Source: Anthostomella pinea (Eukaryota > Ascomycota > Sordariomycetes > Xylariales > Xylariaceae). Taken from it: a stretch of 64,000 nt of DNA. Positions 1 to 14,648 of the stretch are shown piece after piece. The notes under the pieces are model-generated. The model was not told the origin of the DNA. It ran no database searches and worked only from the letters and a program-made list of their open reading frames with translations. How positions within the stretch are numbered: position 1 is the stretch's first letter; each line of letters opens with the position of its first letter. The DNA is taken from positions 620,001 to 684,000 of the forward strand of contig CAUWAG010000007.1 of the NCBI GenBank assembly GCA_963556695.1, given 5' to 3'. Both the position numbers and the translations under genes were made by a program.

Positions 1-1374
1 CTGGTTCGTTGTCGGTAAATGACTCTTGGGTGCGATACCTCTGTCACATGGACTATGTTGACGCGTATATAGCTGTTCGCGACCGCTGCGGATGCCTTTG
101 TTCGTAACACCGCCGCCCTGGTGAAGTGCTGCCGGTTAACCATGGAGACAGATGGATCTCGTCTCGTCTTTCGTAATGCTGATAACCTCTCGTATAGCTG
201 CGAGAGCCAGCATATATAAGTATCCAGTGGTAGGTGATGTCTGCCTCCGTCGTGGTGATGATGGAGCCAGGTGCTCAAAGGCAGTATAGGGGCGTAAGAG
301 GATCGAGACCATAGGCATCATCCTGTTCTGCGCATTGATGACTACCGTCGCCATCCAACTACTCGTGAGTAATAGCGCTCATGTCGTAGCAGAGCCGCTC
401 ATGTGCAACCATCTCTAACTCTGGGCTGCTAGATCGAGTCTGGGCGAAGCATTGCAGGCGGTCCAACCGAGTCCAAACAGCTCCAGATCGTCCCCATCGT
501 CATTGTCGGCGTAGCAAGTAAGAACATGTGGTTTGCACGGCCAAGTGTTCGAGGTTGCTGACCAATCTACAGTCTTCGCCAAGGGTAGTTTGATGCTGTA
601 CTGCCTTGCATACCGAAAGTACCCATCAGTCCACGTCTTCTTCGTAAGTGGTCTTGCCCTAGTAAGAAGAACCGAGTCTGACCAGCCCTAGATCGATCAC
701 CGCAATGACGTGGTTGTCAACGTATTTGGTCTGATCATGTCGGTTGTGGGAGACCGATTCGTTTGGTATCTGGATCCCGTCGGTGCCATCTTGATCGCCC
801 TCCTCATCCTCTTCTCGTGGGTGGCCAATGCGTTTGAGCAAGTATGGCTTCTGGTCGGGAAAGGAGCGCCGCAAGAATTCATCTCCAAGCTCATCTACAT
901 GTCCATGACCCATGATTCTCGAATCGTCAAAGTCGACACGGTAAGCCAGTAATGGACACACAGCGACCGCAATCGCGTTTCTAACAGCACACAGTGCCGA
1001 GCGTACCACGCTGGTCAGAAGTACTATGTCGAGGTGGATATTGTTATGGACCCGGATGTCCCATTGAAGATCTCTCACGATGTGAGCCAGACTTTGCAGA
1101 GGAAGCTCGAAGGTACGTGTAACTTCGGACCCGGTTAGATGAGCAAGCTCACCGACACGGCATAGGCTTGAGCGACGTCGAGCGAGCCTTCGTCCATGTC
1201 GACTACGACGACGACCACAACATTAATGAAGAGCACAAACCCTTGTACGAGCAGAAGAAGGACAAGAAGCGACGGAGCCTGAAGGACATCCTGCTATGGA
1301 GAAAGAAGGAAGGGGAAACGGTGACTGCGAGTGTTCCTGACAACACATCATTCGATGTCAATCGAAATGGGTGA
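1..1374 (+). CDS. Mn-type CDF (cation diffusion facilitator) metal transporter, 5'-partial
   Basis: This is the 3' part of a membrane antiporter that moves divalent metal, probably manganese, out of the cytosol. I read nine exons: 1-14, 73-99, 152-229, 290-364, 433-517, 573-643, 692-940, 995-1112 and 1166-1374. All junctions are GT-AG and keep one frame to the TGA at 1372, giving about 307 visible residues. The second exon is only 27 nt. The first visible residues (GSLS, then LFATAADAF) are the usual start of CDF transmembrane helix 1-2. Two DxxxD motifs are visible, DAFMD and DHRND. DxxxD in both helices is the signature of the Mn-CDF subgroup, whereas Zn transporters have HxxxD. The C-terminal cytoplasmic domain (after VGDRFVWYLDP) ends in a Lys-rich tail. 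The start codon and N-terminal cytoplasmic region lie outside the window. Family call is firm; the substrate is inferred from the motifs. Confidence 0.88.
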
Positions 1375-1673
1375 AAGTAGAACTGTGGACTGGGCTTACA
1401 ACTTTACAATGTCCGATAAGGAATGAAAGCTTGAAAGCCCGGAAAAAGTGATCGATCAGCATTTGAAGCCTTTCCACGAAGAAGAAAGTGAGAGCCACTC
1501 GACCAGACGTTCATTAGTGATTGTGGCTGGTGATCTATCTGTGGCCCAGCCAAGTGTGGCGAAAGCTCCGTCGCTCCCCGGCCCAAATCGTATGATCGCG
1601 ACAAAAGTCCCATATCCTCCGAGCACTCGTCCCTCCTCGTTTTGCGAGGCAATCCCTCTCAGCAGACCCCAAG

Positions 1674-3210
1674 ATGTCGCTCCTACTCCCGGGCATACGC
1701 AGGGCGGCTCTCAAGCTGCCGACTGCACCGTTCGTCTGCCGCCAATGCCTCCACAAGCGACCGCGGGCAGCTCCGTCGCAAGTCCTCAACTCCCTCCGAC
1801 AGTCGAGACGGTACGCCAGCACCGCGCCACGAGGTGGTCGCCCGCCCGTCGCTTTCTACAGCAGTAATGCCGCCGCCGCAGCGGCGAACATGGCTGCGAG
1901 CAGCGCCCCGGCGCAAGCAGCGAAGCGGGCCTTTCCCGAGACGAGCTCCAAGTCTGTGGCGTACTGGCTCATCGGCAGTGCGGCCAGCGTCTTCGGCATC
2001 GTGGTGTTCGGCGGACTTACACGGTTGACGGAATCAGGGTAAGAGCTTCTCTTGCTTGCCCCCCTTATACCCCGTTCTATTAGCCGTCACACACACCGTC
2101 CAGCTGACTAACACATCTCGCACGTACAGACTCAGCATCACAGAATGGAAACCCGTAACCGGCTCGCTGCCGCCCCTGACCCAAGACCACTGGGAAGCCG
2201 AATTCGCCAAGTACCGCGCCTCGCCCGAGTTCAAGCAACTAAACTCGCACATGGACCTCGCCGAGTTCAAGAAGATCTACTACATGGAGTGGACGCACCG
2301 GCTGTGGGGCCGCGTCATCGGCCTGTCCTTCGTGCTGCCCGCCATCTACTTCGTGGCGCGCCGCCGCACCTCGGTCCGCATGGCCGCGCACCTCGGCGGC
2401 ATCTCGGCCCTGATCGGGTTCCAGGGCATAATCGGCTGGTGGATGGTCAAGTCCGGGCTGAAGGACGACCTGTTCGCGCCCGGGTCGCACCCCCGCGTGA
2501 GCCAGTACCGGCTCGCCGCCCACCTGTCCACCGCCTTCGTGTGCTACTCGTGGATGCTGCTCGCGGGCCTCGGCGTGCTGCGCGCGCGGCGCTTACTACT
2601 AACCACCGACCCGGCCGCCGCCATGCGCCTCGTCGAGACGCTGCGCAGCCCCGCCGTGCGGCCCTTCCGCCGGTCCGTGGCCGCGCTCACGGCCCTCGTC
2701 TTCACCACCGTCGTGTCGGGCGCGCTGGTGGCCGGCCTCGACGCCGGCCTCATCTACAACGAGTTCCCCAAGATGGGGCTCGGGCTCGTGCCGCCGTCGG
2801 GCGAGCTGTGGGACAGGTTCTACTCGCGCCGCGAAGACGGCGCCGACCTCTGGTGGCGGAACATGTTGGAGAACCCGAGCCTAGTGCAGCTGGACCACCG
2901 CATCCTCGCCACCACGACCTTCTGCGCCGTGCTGGCCTTGTTCGCCTACGCGAGGAGGGGACGGGTCGCGGCTGTGTTGCCGAAGGAGGCTCAGAAGGGA
3001 ATGCTGGGGGTTGTGCACTTGGTTTCTCTGCAGGTCGCCTTGGGAATCAGCACGCTTATATACATGGTCCCGGTCCCATTGGCGGCGGCACATCAAGCTG
3101 GTAGCCTCGCTTTGATGACAGGAGTTCTTGTGCTCGGCCATCGACTACGTGTGCCGAAGCCCACCATAGCTATGATCCAGAAGAGACTGGCATCGGCTGC
3201 AAAGCATTGA
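1674..3210 (+). CDS. COX15: Heme A synthase COX15, mitochondrial
   Basis: COX15 oxidises the C8 methyl of heme O to give heme A for cytochrome c oxidase, in the mitochondrial inner membrane. There are two exons, 1674-2038 and 2130-3210, with a 91-nt intron inside the codon for Gly in ESGLSITEW, giving 481 residues. The N-terminus is rich in Arg, Ala and Ser without acidic clusters, as expected for a matrix presequence. The first helix (VAYWLIGSAASVFGIVVFGG) is followed by the family motif TRLTESGLSITEWKPV. Four His expected to ligate or contact heme are visible near residues 178 (WTHR), 253 (AAHLS), 378 (LDHRI) and 443 (HQAGS), and about eight hydrophobic spans are present. The stop is 184 bp from the stop of the convergent lysyl-tRNA synthetase gene. 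The sequence has strong G/C third-position bias in exon 2. Confidence 0.95.
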
Positions 3211-3394
3211 GGCGTGGTGGATTGCAACTGTACTACTAAGCTGGGTTCACAAGAAGCCATGTACCATACGTAAATGTTGACAATACTCTCAATTCCTTCC
3301 ACGATCTTGTAATTGGTCATACAGACAGACGCAGGTCTACAATTGTATACTTCAGCTACTTCACGTCGGTTTATTTATGAGCTAATATTCAGTA

Positions 3395-5775
<2,381 letters not shown>

Positions 5776-5837
5776 TGTGAGTCGGAATGCAGATTTGGCA
5801 GTTGGCGGCTCTGTGTGTAGAAGTGTTGCCGGCGGGA

Positions 5838-5890
5838 TGACTCGATCACCAACAACAGTGTTGCTGGTTTCTTCTAAATTCTGTGACTCA
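5838..5890 (-). promoter_or_regulatory. Candidate CPC1/GCN4 sites upstream of lysyl-tRNA synthetase
   Basis: TGACTCA at 5884-5890 and the near match TGACTCG at 5838-5844 lie about 65-115 bp upstream of the ATG at 5775. TGA(C/G)TCA is the binding site of the general amino-acid control factor (GCN4 in yeast, CPC1 in filamentous fungi), and yeast KRS1 is a known GCN4 target. The sites are read directly; the function is inference. Confidence 0.45.
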
Positions 5891-7215
5891 ATCGCGGGGT
5901 CATTCCATAATTTCAGCTTTGTTGGAGGGGTGCATCGCGGGGCACGACTGATCTAGGTGTACTAGAATATCGCAACAATACATATCCTTTGCTTCGCATA
6001 TTCATATAACGCGTGCTTGGATTCTTCTACACATAATGCCATCGTCAACCGATCTCGGTTGCCCAACAATGAACTCTTTGAGTTTTGCACTTGACAAATG
6101 ACCTCAAGATGAATCGCATATCTCGTACTTCCAGATGCCGTATGTTGTCCACGTTGACGGCGAGAGAGGAGTGTCCTTCTTGAAACCCCGATCACCTCTT
6201 CAAACAAGGTACTCTCTTCAGACTCCTTGATTTCAGATCTGGACCTCGCCGAGGCTCGCTTCACTCACTTGTCATGATAAGCTTTCACTTTCTTTATTAT
6301 CATCACCTACCCGGACAAAGTCCTGCCATTCTTGACCGCTGCTGGCTCCATCCTGACACCTAAGAATAGGTAGCTCCGCCGAGCTGAAGCACCTACCCTG
6401 TCCATTGGCATCAACCACTGCCCGGCTGCCCGGGGGCCGGGACCGGGACCGGGGAGGCGACAGAGGTCCTAGACGACAACCTGGTTAGCGAACCAGGTCC
6501 TCGTGCTGTGCTTCATTCCTGCTGCCTCATGCGACCTTGTCGTCGCTATTAGGCTGCCATGAAGTCATTTGTGACGGGAAATTCGCAGAAGCTTTGACCG
6601 AGTGAAACGGGTCGCTTGATCATACTGTACAAGGCAACATTACCTTATTAGTAATTACAGCAGCTGGGTATCGTCCCCGGTTTTGCCTAGGGCTTACAGC
6701 CCTGCACTGTTGGTAGGCATCTTACATCACAAGACACCAGTGCGCCTGCTGTGCCGTATGATGGCATCCCAGAAGTGCCAGACTCAGACCACTTTCATGT
6801 TGGTGGCAGTTGCTGAGCGCACCGGATCGACGCTGCCCAAGCTATTTACTGGTTCGTTGAGATATCGTACCGGGGCTCTTGTGGTTAGCTTCCAGGCTGC
6901 AGTATTAATGTATCAGGGCTGAGCTTCCAGGAGAATCCTACGACCCTCACAGCCGCGCCGTGCCGTGCCCACTACTCACCGCATCGGCGCATCGTCAATT
7001 TCCCTGCCACATTCTGCGGATAACCAACCGTGCAACCTGGCAGGGGCCCGTCTGGCGATGTGCGTCCATATCATTAAAAGTGTCAGCATGGCCGCTCCTA
7101 TCTCTGAGAGGCCGAGTCCATACTCTTCTCCTCATCGTCGTTCGGTTTTCGGTTACGCGCAGCCATCTAGTATTCACATTGCGTCGGTTAGACCGGGGCT
7201 GTCGAAGGAGATACA
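5891..7215. other. Intergenic region, KRS to ABC transporter
   Basis: About 1.3 kb between the divergent starts of KRS and the ABC transporter, with no gene I can support. It holds a G/C-rich stretch with repeated CCGGGA units at about 6429-6455. It also has a perfect 8-bp-stem hairpin (arms ACCTGGTT and AACCAGGT, loop AGCG) at 6479-6498. Several small open frames exist between 6680 and 7310 without similarity I recognise. A 5' exon or signal-peptide exon of the ABC gene could lie in the last few hundred bases. Confidence 0.5.
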
Positions 7216-10200
7216 ATGGTCAACCAAGGCGCTTATCAATATGCCTTGAAGAGTCTACCCCAAGACCCCTACTTCCCGGAGGAGGACAAGTACGGGCCGA
7301 GTTTCCTTGATGATGGAGCTTGTCTCTGCTCTCTTCGCCTACCAGAGACGGCCACCGGGGAGAGCGCCGACAACATCAACAGCACTGGCGACTCAGACAA
7401 CACCAACAACACGGATGAGACCACGAAATCGGAGAGCACCAATGATGCTGACGACACTGACAACACAAGCACTAACGGCAAGAAGACCAAGAGGGACGAC
7501 CAGGCCGCGTGGCAATGTATCGGAAACCAAACACAGGGCGTCTACAAGGTGACTACTGGGAAATGGTTTAAAAGCCTTCACGGCGGAAGCGTTGTCGCTT
7601 TGCCAATCTATGACGCTTCGAACGGCCCTGATACCAGCAAAGCCTTGACATGGGATTCGGGTGCGAAGGCACTGGTCGACGCTGACACCAACGCACTGAG
7701 TCCCTATGATCAGGCTTGCACTGGTCTGAATCGAACCTTCTTCTCGACCTCCTTCTATGAGGCCTTTGCACAGAATGCTGCGGGAGAATCACCCATCGCC
7801 GCCGCACCTTGTTGGAGGCCCGAAGCCGTCCCAATAGAAATCCAGAACTTGACCTCCTGGCAGTCCGACGGCTGCAGTGAAGGTTTCTTATGTCAGTCTC
7901 TGTCTTGGAGATCCAAGTGTTCCCGTACTAATTTGCTACAGGTGCGAACTCGACAACGAACTCTCTGCCGCAGTATTGCCCGCCGGTCGCAGAATGCCAG
8001 GAGAGGCGACTAGCAGGTAAAGTGTGCTCGTTCCAAGGCAACAACATCGGCATGGGTCCATTCGAACCCGTCGTCTGCCAAAAAGGATGGTATTGTCCAA
8101 CCGAATCCGGTGGCCGCGACACCTTCCTTTGCCCGGCTGGCACGTACTGCCAACCAGGCGCATCGACGCCAACACCATGTGCTGTTGGAAGCTATTGCCC
8201 CAAAAAGTCGACATCCCAACGTTATCTCGTACCCCTTGCCGTGCTGCTTGTAGTCGATTGCATCCTCGCTTTCGTATTGCTCTGGTACACGGTCAACAAG
8301 AGGTTCAGGAACACCTGCAAGTCGCATGCAGAAGGCAAATCCAAGGGTATGAGAGCCCTCACAGTCAAAATGACCGGCTACAAGGAACTCTCGGATGAAG
8401 CCGAGAACGAGATGCTGCCGATGCAGCCTACGATGCCCCGTTCAGAAACCTGGACCGGCTTTCAGGCTGCGCTCGATGTGCCAACCCCTGGCTCACGCAC
8501 GGGTGACTTCGACAGCGGGCTTTCGCCCGAACTTCGAGTCTTCGTTGAGTCCATGCGAAAGGCGACGGATGCCACACAGTTCGGTCTAAGCTTTACTTAC
8601 ACCGATCTGAGCTTCCATCCGAAAGGTGCTGTGAAACCCATTCTGCAGAATGTCACAGGGTCCATTGAGCGCGGGTCCCTCACTGCCGTGATGGGTGGCT
8701 CTGGAGCGGGCAAGAGCACCTTCGTGAATGTTTTGATGGGTAAAACCACCAATACTGGTGGCTCAGTGAGTAAGTGACATCTAATCCCTCGTGCTTCCTT
8801 TTCGTGTCTCCGGTCTGTTCAGACCCGGTGGTCGGTCTTGGATATCATTTTGCCTGAGGACTCGACCAAAATACCCTCCGGCACTCCTTTACATGCCTTC
8901 ATGGCCAAGCTATGGCTGACCATACATGATCTAGCCATCAACAATATTCCTGGCAAAATCAAGCGATACAAGAAGCTTATCGGCTACGTTCCGCAGGACG
9001 ATATTGTCCTACCCGAACTCACCGTCTACGAAAACATCCTGCACTCGGCACGGATCAGGTTGCCGCGGACTTGGAAGGACAAAGACATACAAGCCCATGT
9101 CAATTCAGTGGTTGACTGCTTGGAGCTCTCACACGTGCGCGATTCCATGGTTGGCAGCGTCGGAAAGCCAGTCATCTCTGGTGGTCAGAGGAAGCGGGTC
9201 AGCATTGGCATGGAACTTGCGGCGGCTCCCATGGCCATATTCCTGGATGAACCCACCAGCGGGTTGGACGCTACAGCGGCGTCCTCTATAATGCTCACGC
9301 TGAAAGCAATTGCGCGCCTCGGCATATCTGTCATCGTCATCATCCATCAACCTCGAATGGAAATTTTCGAGATGCTCGACGACCTGATCCTTCTGGGTAA
9401 CGGCCAGATCATCTACGAGGGGACCGAAAGGGGTGTGCAGCAGTACTTCGAAGACTTCGGCTACCTTTTCCCAGAGCACAGCAATGCTGGTGACGTCGTC
9501 ACGGATATCATCACGGGAAATGGACGAGCCTACAAGAGCTCTGGCAGCATCTCCAAAGACGCATTGATATCTCGCTGGGCCTCTTCTCGCGAGAGTGCCA
9601 ATCTCAAACGTCGCTCCGAAATCAGACCCGACCGCAATTCCATCATCGAAACCACCACGCAACAGCGGGCGCTGCTGAGAACACGCGGTGCGCCCCGGAT
9701 GAGACAGCTTGGGCTTTGTCTACAGCGTGCGCTGCTCCAACAATGGCGTACAAAGTCCACGCTGTTTTTTGAGCTGGGACTAGCTTCGCTGGCAGGTGTT
9801 CTGCTGGGCCTGGCCGAGAACGGGAAGCAGGGAGTATTGTTCACTGGCATATACAACGAACCGTACGAGGTCCTGTCGATTGCCACGGACTTCAAATCGG
9901 TACCGGAAATGGCGCTCTTGACTGCTATTGCCATCGGCCTAGTCTCTGGCGCACCGGGCGTCAAGGTCTTCTCGGAGGAGATGCTGCTGTATCGCCGCGA
10001 GGCCGAAGCAGGCCACTCGCGGTTCTCTTACTTCATTGCCAAGAACCTCTCGGTGCTCCCCCGCATGATTTTGGGGTGTTTTCACTTTACTACCGTCATA
10101 CTCTTGCTTGCGGTCCCGATCATAAACTGGGGCATAGCATTTTTCGCGAACTTGATATACTTCTACTGTATCTACGGATTGGCGAGCTGCATTTCCATGG

Positions 10201-10532
10201 TCGTCCGCCGAGAAGACGCGCCCCTCCTTGCCACCATGATCAGCTTGATTGTCGGAATCCTTTCCGGTGCCGCTCCACCGCTATCGAAGGTCAAGGATTG
10301 GCACATGGAATGGCTGTGGAGAGCATCTCCGGGTACGTGGCTCGCCGAGGTATACTTCGGACAGATGACGGAGCCGTTCCGGTACCTTTACCAGGTCGAT
10401 ATGGCTGCGGAGGCGACCGGCTACCACCTGCACTGGCTCTGGCGAAACATGCTCATCCTCTTCGCCATTGGCACTATCTACAGGGTACTTGCCTTTGTCG
10501 GCCTGCTTGGTGGGAAGCGTCTGCGGGTTTGA
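7216..10532 (+). CDS. ABCG-type ABC transporter with N-terminal cysteine-rich ectodomain
   Basis: A half-size ABC transporter in the ABCG (White) class, close in layout to plant ABCG24/28 and their fungal relatives. Three exons, 7216-7891, 7942-8769 and 8935-10532, give 1033 residues. The N-terminal part has an Asn/Asp/Thr/Ser-rich low-complexity stretch (residues about 55-95) and a Cys-rich segment (residues about 225-315, ending CPAGTYC...CAVGSYCPKK), then a membrane span near residue 335. The nucleotide-binding domain has Walker A GGSGAGKST near residue 477, signature SGGQRKRV near 583 and Walker B AIFLDEPTSGLDA near 602. The C-terminal ABC2 domain has about six spans. The second intron (165 nt) is needed to join GGSV to TINNIPGKIK; reading through it would insert a non-family segment. 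The start is uncertain because no clear signal peptide precedes the ectodomain, so an upstream exon is likely. Substrate unknown. Confidence 0.85.
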
Positions 10533-13376
10533 GACTGAGGCTGGCCCTTGGACACAGAAGATGCGCTCCTTGTATGAGTGGAGAATATCAGCTAGCGTTC
10601 AAGGGATAAACCATTACCTTGGTCAATGAAATGATCGAAATGTTGACGGCTACTGACCGTGTATTGTCGTGAACACGCACCTACATGTCCCGTCTCGTCA
10701 AAAGGCTTCGTCCCGATTTAGCTTTTAAGACACAAAACCCTTCTGTAGTAGGTGAGATACCTACCTGTAAGCATTGGCTAGGAAAAGCGATTTACTGTGT
10801 GATACCGAGTCTTGTGACGGGGACACGAACACCGCATGACTCCAGCCGCTGCCGCTGTCTTGCTCTGCATCGTACGTCATGGCCCTGACGCGGGATTCGG
10901 CAGCATACAAGTAAGCACATTCCGGATCACCAAAGTGATCGCAGGATTGATGGGAGGGTAGTAGGTATCTACGTGTGGATCAGACCCTCATTTAGAGTCG
11001 GCCCCCTTTCCAGGATCACGGGCATGTTACGTTGTGATCACTGTGAGGCATGCGGAACTCGCACGTCAGGTGCATTTCCAGTTCTGATCTTTGGCGACCT
11101 CGGGACAGGTTCGGGTTCATCGGTCCAGGTATGGAATGTAGCTTCGCGTGCCTTTTTTGAAAACAGATCCCACACACGAACCTGAAGTGTACGGGACTTT
11201 TCACTGCCGGACTGAAGGCGGGGAATGCTTGTTTCTGGCTGCTATCCGAGTGGCGGGAGGAACGGTGCCGGCTCGTTGGGAGACGTCACTGTGGTGTCGC
11301 AATTCTTCCTTAGCAGAGCGGATGAGTGAGGTACTCACATCTGCGAACCCTATCTCCTGATCCGTAAGTAAGGCTTGGAAATGTCAAGCCGAGCCGACGC
11401 ACGACGTGGTCACTCTTTCCGTCTACTGTTGTGAGGTTGTCCACGTGTGGGAAAAGAAGACTGAGCGAAGGTAGGGGCCAGCTATATGTGGCAGATCATC
11501 TTGAGGGCTGTGGCCAGCCCCTTGCGACGTGGCATACGAGACATGCACACATGTGCAGTTTCGGACAACGTGGGAGGCCGCCCCTTGCTTGACGCCGTAG
11601 GACCGTTAACCTAGCAAGTCCTCTGCGCCTCAACTCCGGCAACATTATTTTCGGGATATGGCTGACATCGCCTGTCCATTTTCAAACATCACTTAACCGA
11701 GATGCACCTCCGGCAGAGGCTGCTTGCCAAGTCAACGACGCTGGTCTGATGCGTGTGCTCGCTAAGGGACTTCGTGTGACCACACTTCTAGCCGCCAAGG
11801 AAACCGTCAGATCATGTGTGGCGCAACGGGAACTCCTTGGGACTTTACCACGTGGGTGCTTTCACTCCGCGCTTTGAAGACCCAACTTCCCCGGAGTTAG
11901 AAGGAGTAACGGCAGACGAGTGACTCAGGTGGTGAGGCCTTATGACGCAGCATTAGCTAATCATTAACTTTCAACATGTCGTGCTGATGACCCGGACTAC
12001 ACAATTCAGTTGAATGACACATAGTATCGGAAAGGGGGGTATCGGGGACACTGGTGCACCTATACGATCACTCACCGCTGGATCCCAAGATTATCGGACT
12101 TCGAAAGTTCAAAACGGATACCAAGTCCAAGACTCCTTGTTTAGATGGAAACGCAGAGGGGCTATTCAACTTCATGTGGAAATTTGTCCATGAAGCTTTG
12201 ACGTCGGTGTAGCGAAGGCAAGGAAAACAGAAGATGAAACACATATGATGGGAACTGGTCGTGAGACTAGCTGTAATAAGGTCCGCAGGTAGTTGGACGA
12301 TGGTTAGGGGTGGCTTACTTCCCATCATACGAGTATCATGTGGCGTGTATATGCCGGCGATCCTCTGACCTATTTGTCCGGGAGCAATACCGAGATATGA
12401 TCGGATGAGCGGAAGGTGGAAAGGACAAAGTTTCCACTGTCAATGAAGATAATGCTACACTGAAGCCCCAAAGGTCTCCGTACACCAGTTACTATTCAAG
12501 GTGCAGAACATCCGGAGGTTATTTCAAATCTGTGATAAAGGTGTTGGAATAAGAATCAAGGATAGCTTATTGTTGTATAAGCGTTTATCTTAAGGTGCCT
12601 ATTCTGCTGTAGTAGAGGATTTAAAGGGCGCGGAATAGACACTTATGATGAGTGAGTGTATTAACGTTCTAACTTAGTTTGACGTCCGCGATCTTTGACA
12701 GGTTCTAGAGCTCTCTATGGAAACAATATACCTACATCATACATGTAGTCTTCAGAATTGTCACTCCTGGCTAAGCTGCGCCGTACTGTAAAAAAATCCT
12801 CTTAGCAAAAGAAGCTACTCCAATCTGCAGTCACGTAGGAATATAGCTGGATGAGTCCAACGGCATTTCAAGTAGTTAACTTTGAGAACTTAAAATGCAT
12901 TTCGAGTTCCTTGTACACGTAATTCATTGGCCTCTATCAATGGATATGTGCACTGGCGACACCCCATATCATGGCGAGCATGTCGAGTACTCATTCAGGT
13001 AGTAATACGGGCCGAACATGCGATGTAAGCTGGCTCTGCTTACCGCATGTCCGTGGAGATTTTCCACTCAGCCACGAATGACTAGTTCCACGTTCGACTG
13101 CCAACCACAGCCTCAGTAAGGGACCCTGTCTGACAGTCCCTATGTGCCCCATTCGTAGACTACACAGTCATCAGCAGGGTCTCGGTCAGGATTCCCGAAC
13201 TACAAGGGTCTAGCAAGCATATACTTCCTCCCGAACCACGTTCGCCACGCGGGAATACTCATAGATGATCTGATCTCGTAAAGCGACATGTGACATGGTC
13301 AGTCATACCCCACGAGATAGGGTGTACATTCTTCCCTTGCGGATCTTGCAATCTTGAGCTGTGCAAGCAGGACCCT

Positions 13377-13470
13377 CTATCCTGAGCCACTTACCGAAAT
13401 CAAGAACCCCTATCCCGAGTCATTGGCCGAAATCAATAAAAACTATCCCGAGTCACTGGCCGAAACCGAG
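13377..13470 (+). repeat. 33-bp tandem repeat, three units, open in one frame
   Basis: Three imperfect units begin at 13377, 13410 and 13443, each starting CTATCC(T/C)GAG. Read from 13378 the units translate as YPEPLTEIKNP, YPESLAEINKN and YPESLAETEL. The frame continues as YDQGCLLAHA and then stops. The 11-residue period is compatible with a relic of a repeat protein, but no gene around it is intact. Confidence 0.6.
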
Positions 13471-14096
13471 CTGTATGATCAGGGCTGTCTTCTAGCCCAT
13501 GCATAGTCTCATGGCTGTTCTCTAAACAAGACTAGACGCTGGTGATGTTGGCCCCCTGGCGCCGATGACTTTGTAGCTAAAGCGTCTTTGTACTAATCTT
13601 GAGCATCTTGTTCGTTTTTTTAACTGGGCCCATGCCCCATGACAGTGCAAAGAGAAGCGTTAAGAGCGGTCAGGCTCTAGATAAGCAGCTAGAGGTTATT
13701 CCAACTAGCTCATCAAGAACAATGGTTTTCTGCAGATGTCAAGCTAGCTCACCTTTGATCCTTCATGCAAGCTTACGGTGGTTCTTTTCCCATGACTAGC
13801 TAAAGTCCTAGAAGGTCTGTGAGGGTCTAGACAGCCTTAATGGGCGGTCTGCGCTGTCATCTTCCTCGCCCCATGAAGCTTCTCTGCTTCGTACGGAACG
13901 ACGAAAGTTCCTCGAGATCTGCTCGAAGGAGTCTCACGCCAAGGATCGTACGATAACGATACCCGCAAGGGCCCAGGGGTAAATATAACTTTTAAGAACG
14001 CCTCCAGTGAGCACATGCAGAGGTTACTGGGGCTATGTGCGCCTCGCCACGTGCATTACAGAGCTTGGTATGCTGCTTATACCTCTTTTTAGACAG

Positions 14097-14200
14097 ACCC
14101 CTGCTTACTGCCTCTGCTGGGCGCGTGTTCACTATTAAATCTGGCAGCAGTCCGGCTGAGTAACGTTATACCGCTTTGGTGTGTCAGAGTAAGCAGGGGT
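14097..14200. repeat. 13-bp inverted repeat pair, 104-bp span
   Basis: ACCCCTGCTTACT at 14097-14109 and its exact reverse complement at 14188-14200 enclose 78 bp. It may be a miniature inverted-repeat element. I see no certain target-site duplication. Confidence 0.5.
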
Positions 14201-14612
14201 GAGCTGGATGATTTGAAATACTGCTTTCTTCGCCTATCACAAGCCACGGCGGCACCCGAAACGAAACAACAACCTACCGGATTTAGCTATCAGCTCTAAG
14301 CCTACATAGACGATGACTGCAGCATCCGACATGCATTTTGCAAAGTACCATGCTCATAAACAGGGCTGAGAAGCCCCCAGCTGAGCGCCCCGCCCACGCG
14401 TCTGGGCTTCTGATTGACTGGAACAGTAAACGGACGAGTCCAGCAGTAGTAAGCACACACGTTACCTACCACAACAGCGACAAAGTGCATGAGCGTCCCC
14501 TTTCAAGCTCTAGTAGTACGTCGCCAGTCATGGTCTGGTGGATATGAGATTCGCTATCTACCCAACTCAGCACCAATATGTCTCCAGCAGAGGCATGGTA
14601 CTACTATGATAG

Positions 14613-14648
14613 TAGGGGCATCTCTAGGGGCATCTCGAGGGGCATCTC
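14613..14648. repeat. 12-bp tandem repeat, three units
   Basis: Units TAGGGGCATCTC, TAGGGGCATCTC and GAGGGGCATCTC lie head to tail. No function is apparent. Confidence 0.7.

Noticed and set aside
2145..3104. A 319-codon frame overlapping COX15 on the same strand
   Set aside because: Arg/Pro/Ala-rich out-of-frame reading of the GC-rich COX15 exon; no recognisable protein.
8838..8934. Reading straight through the second ABC-transporter intron
   Set aside because: This stretch adds a segment absent from the family between GGSV and INNIPGK, whereas splicing 8770-8934 restores the expected sequence.
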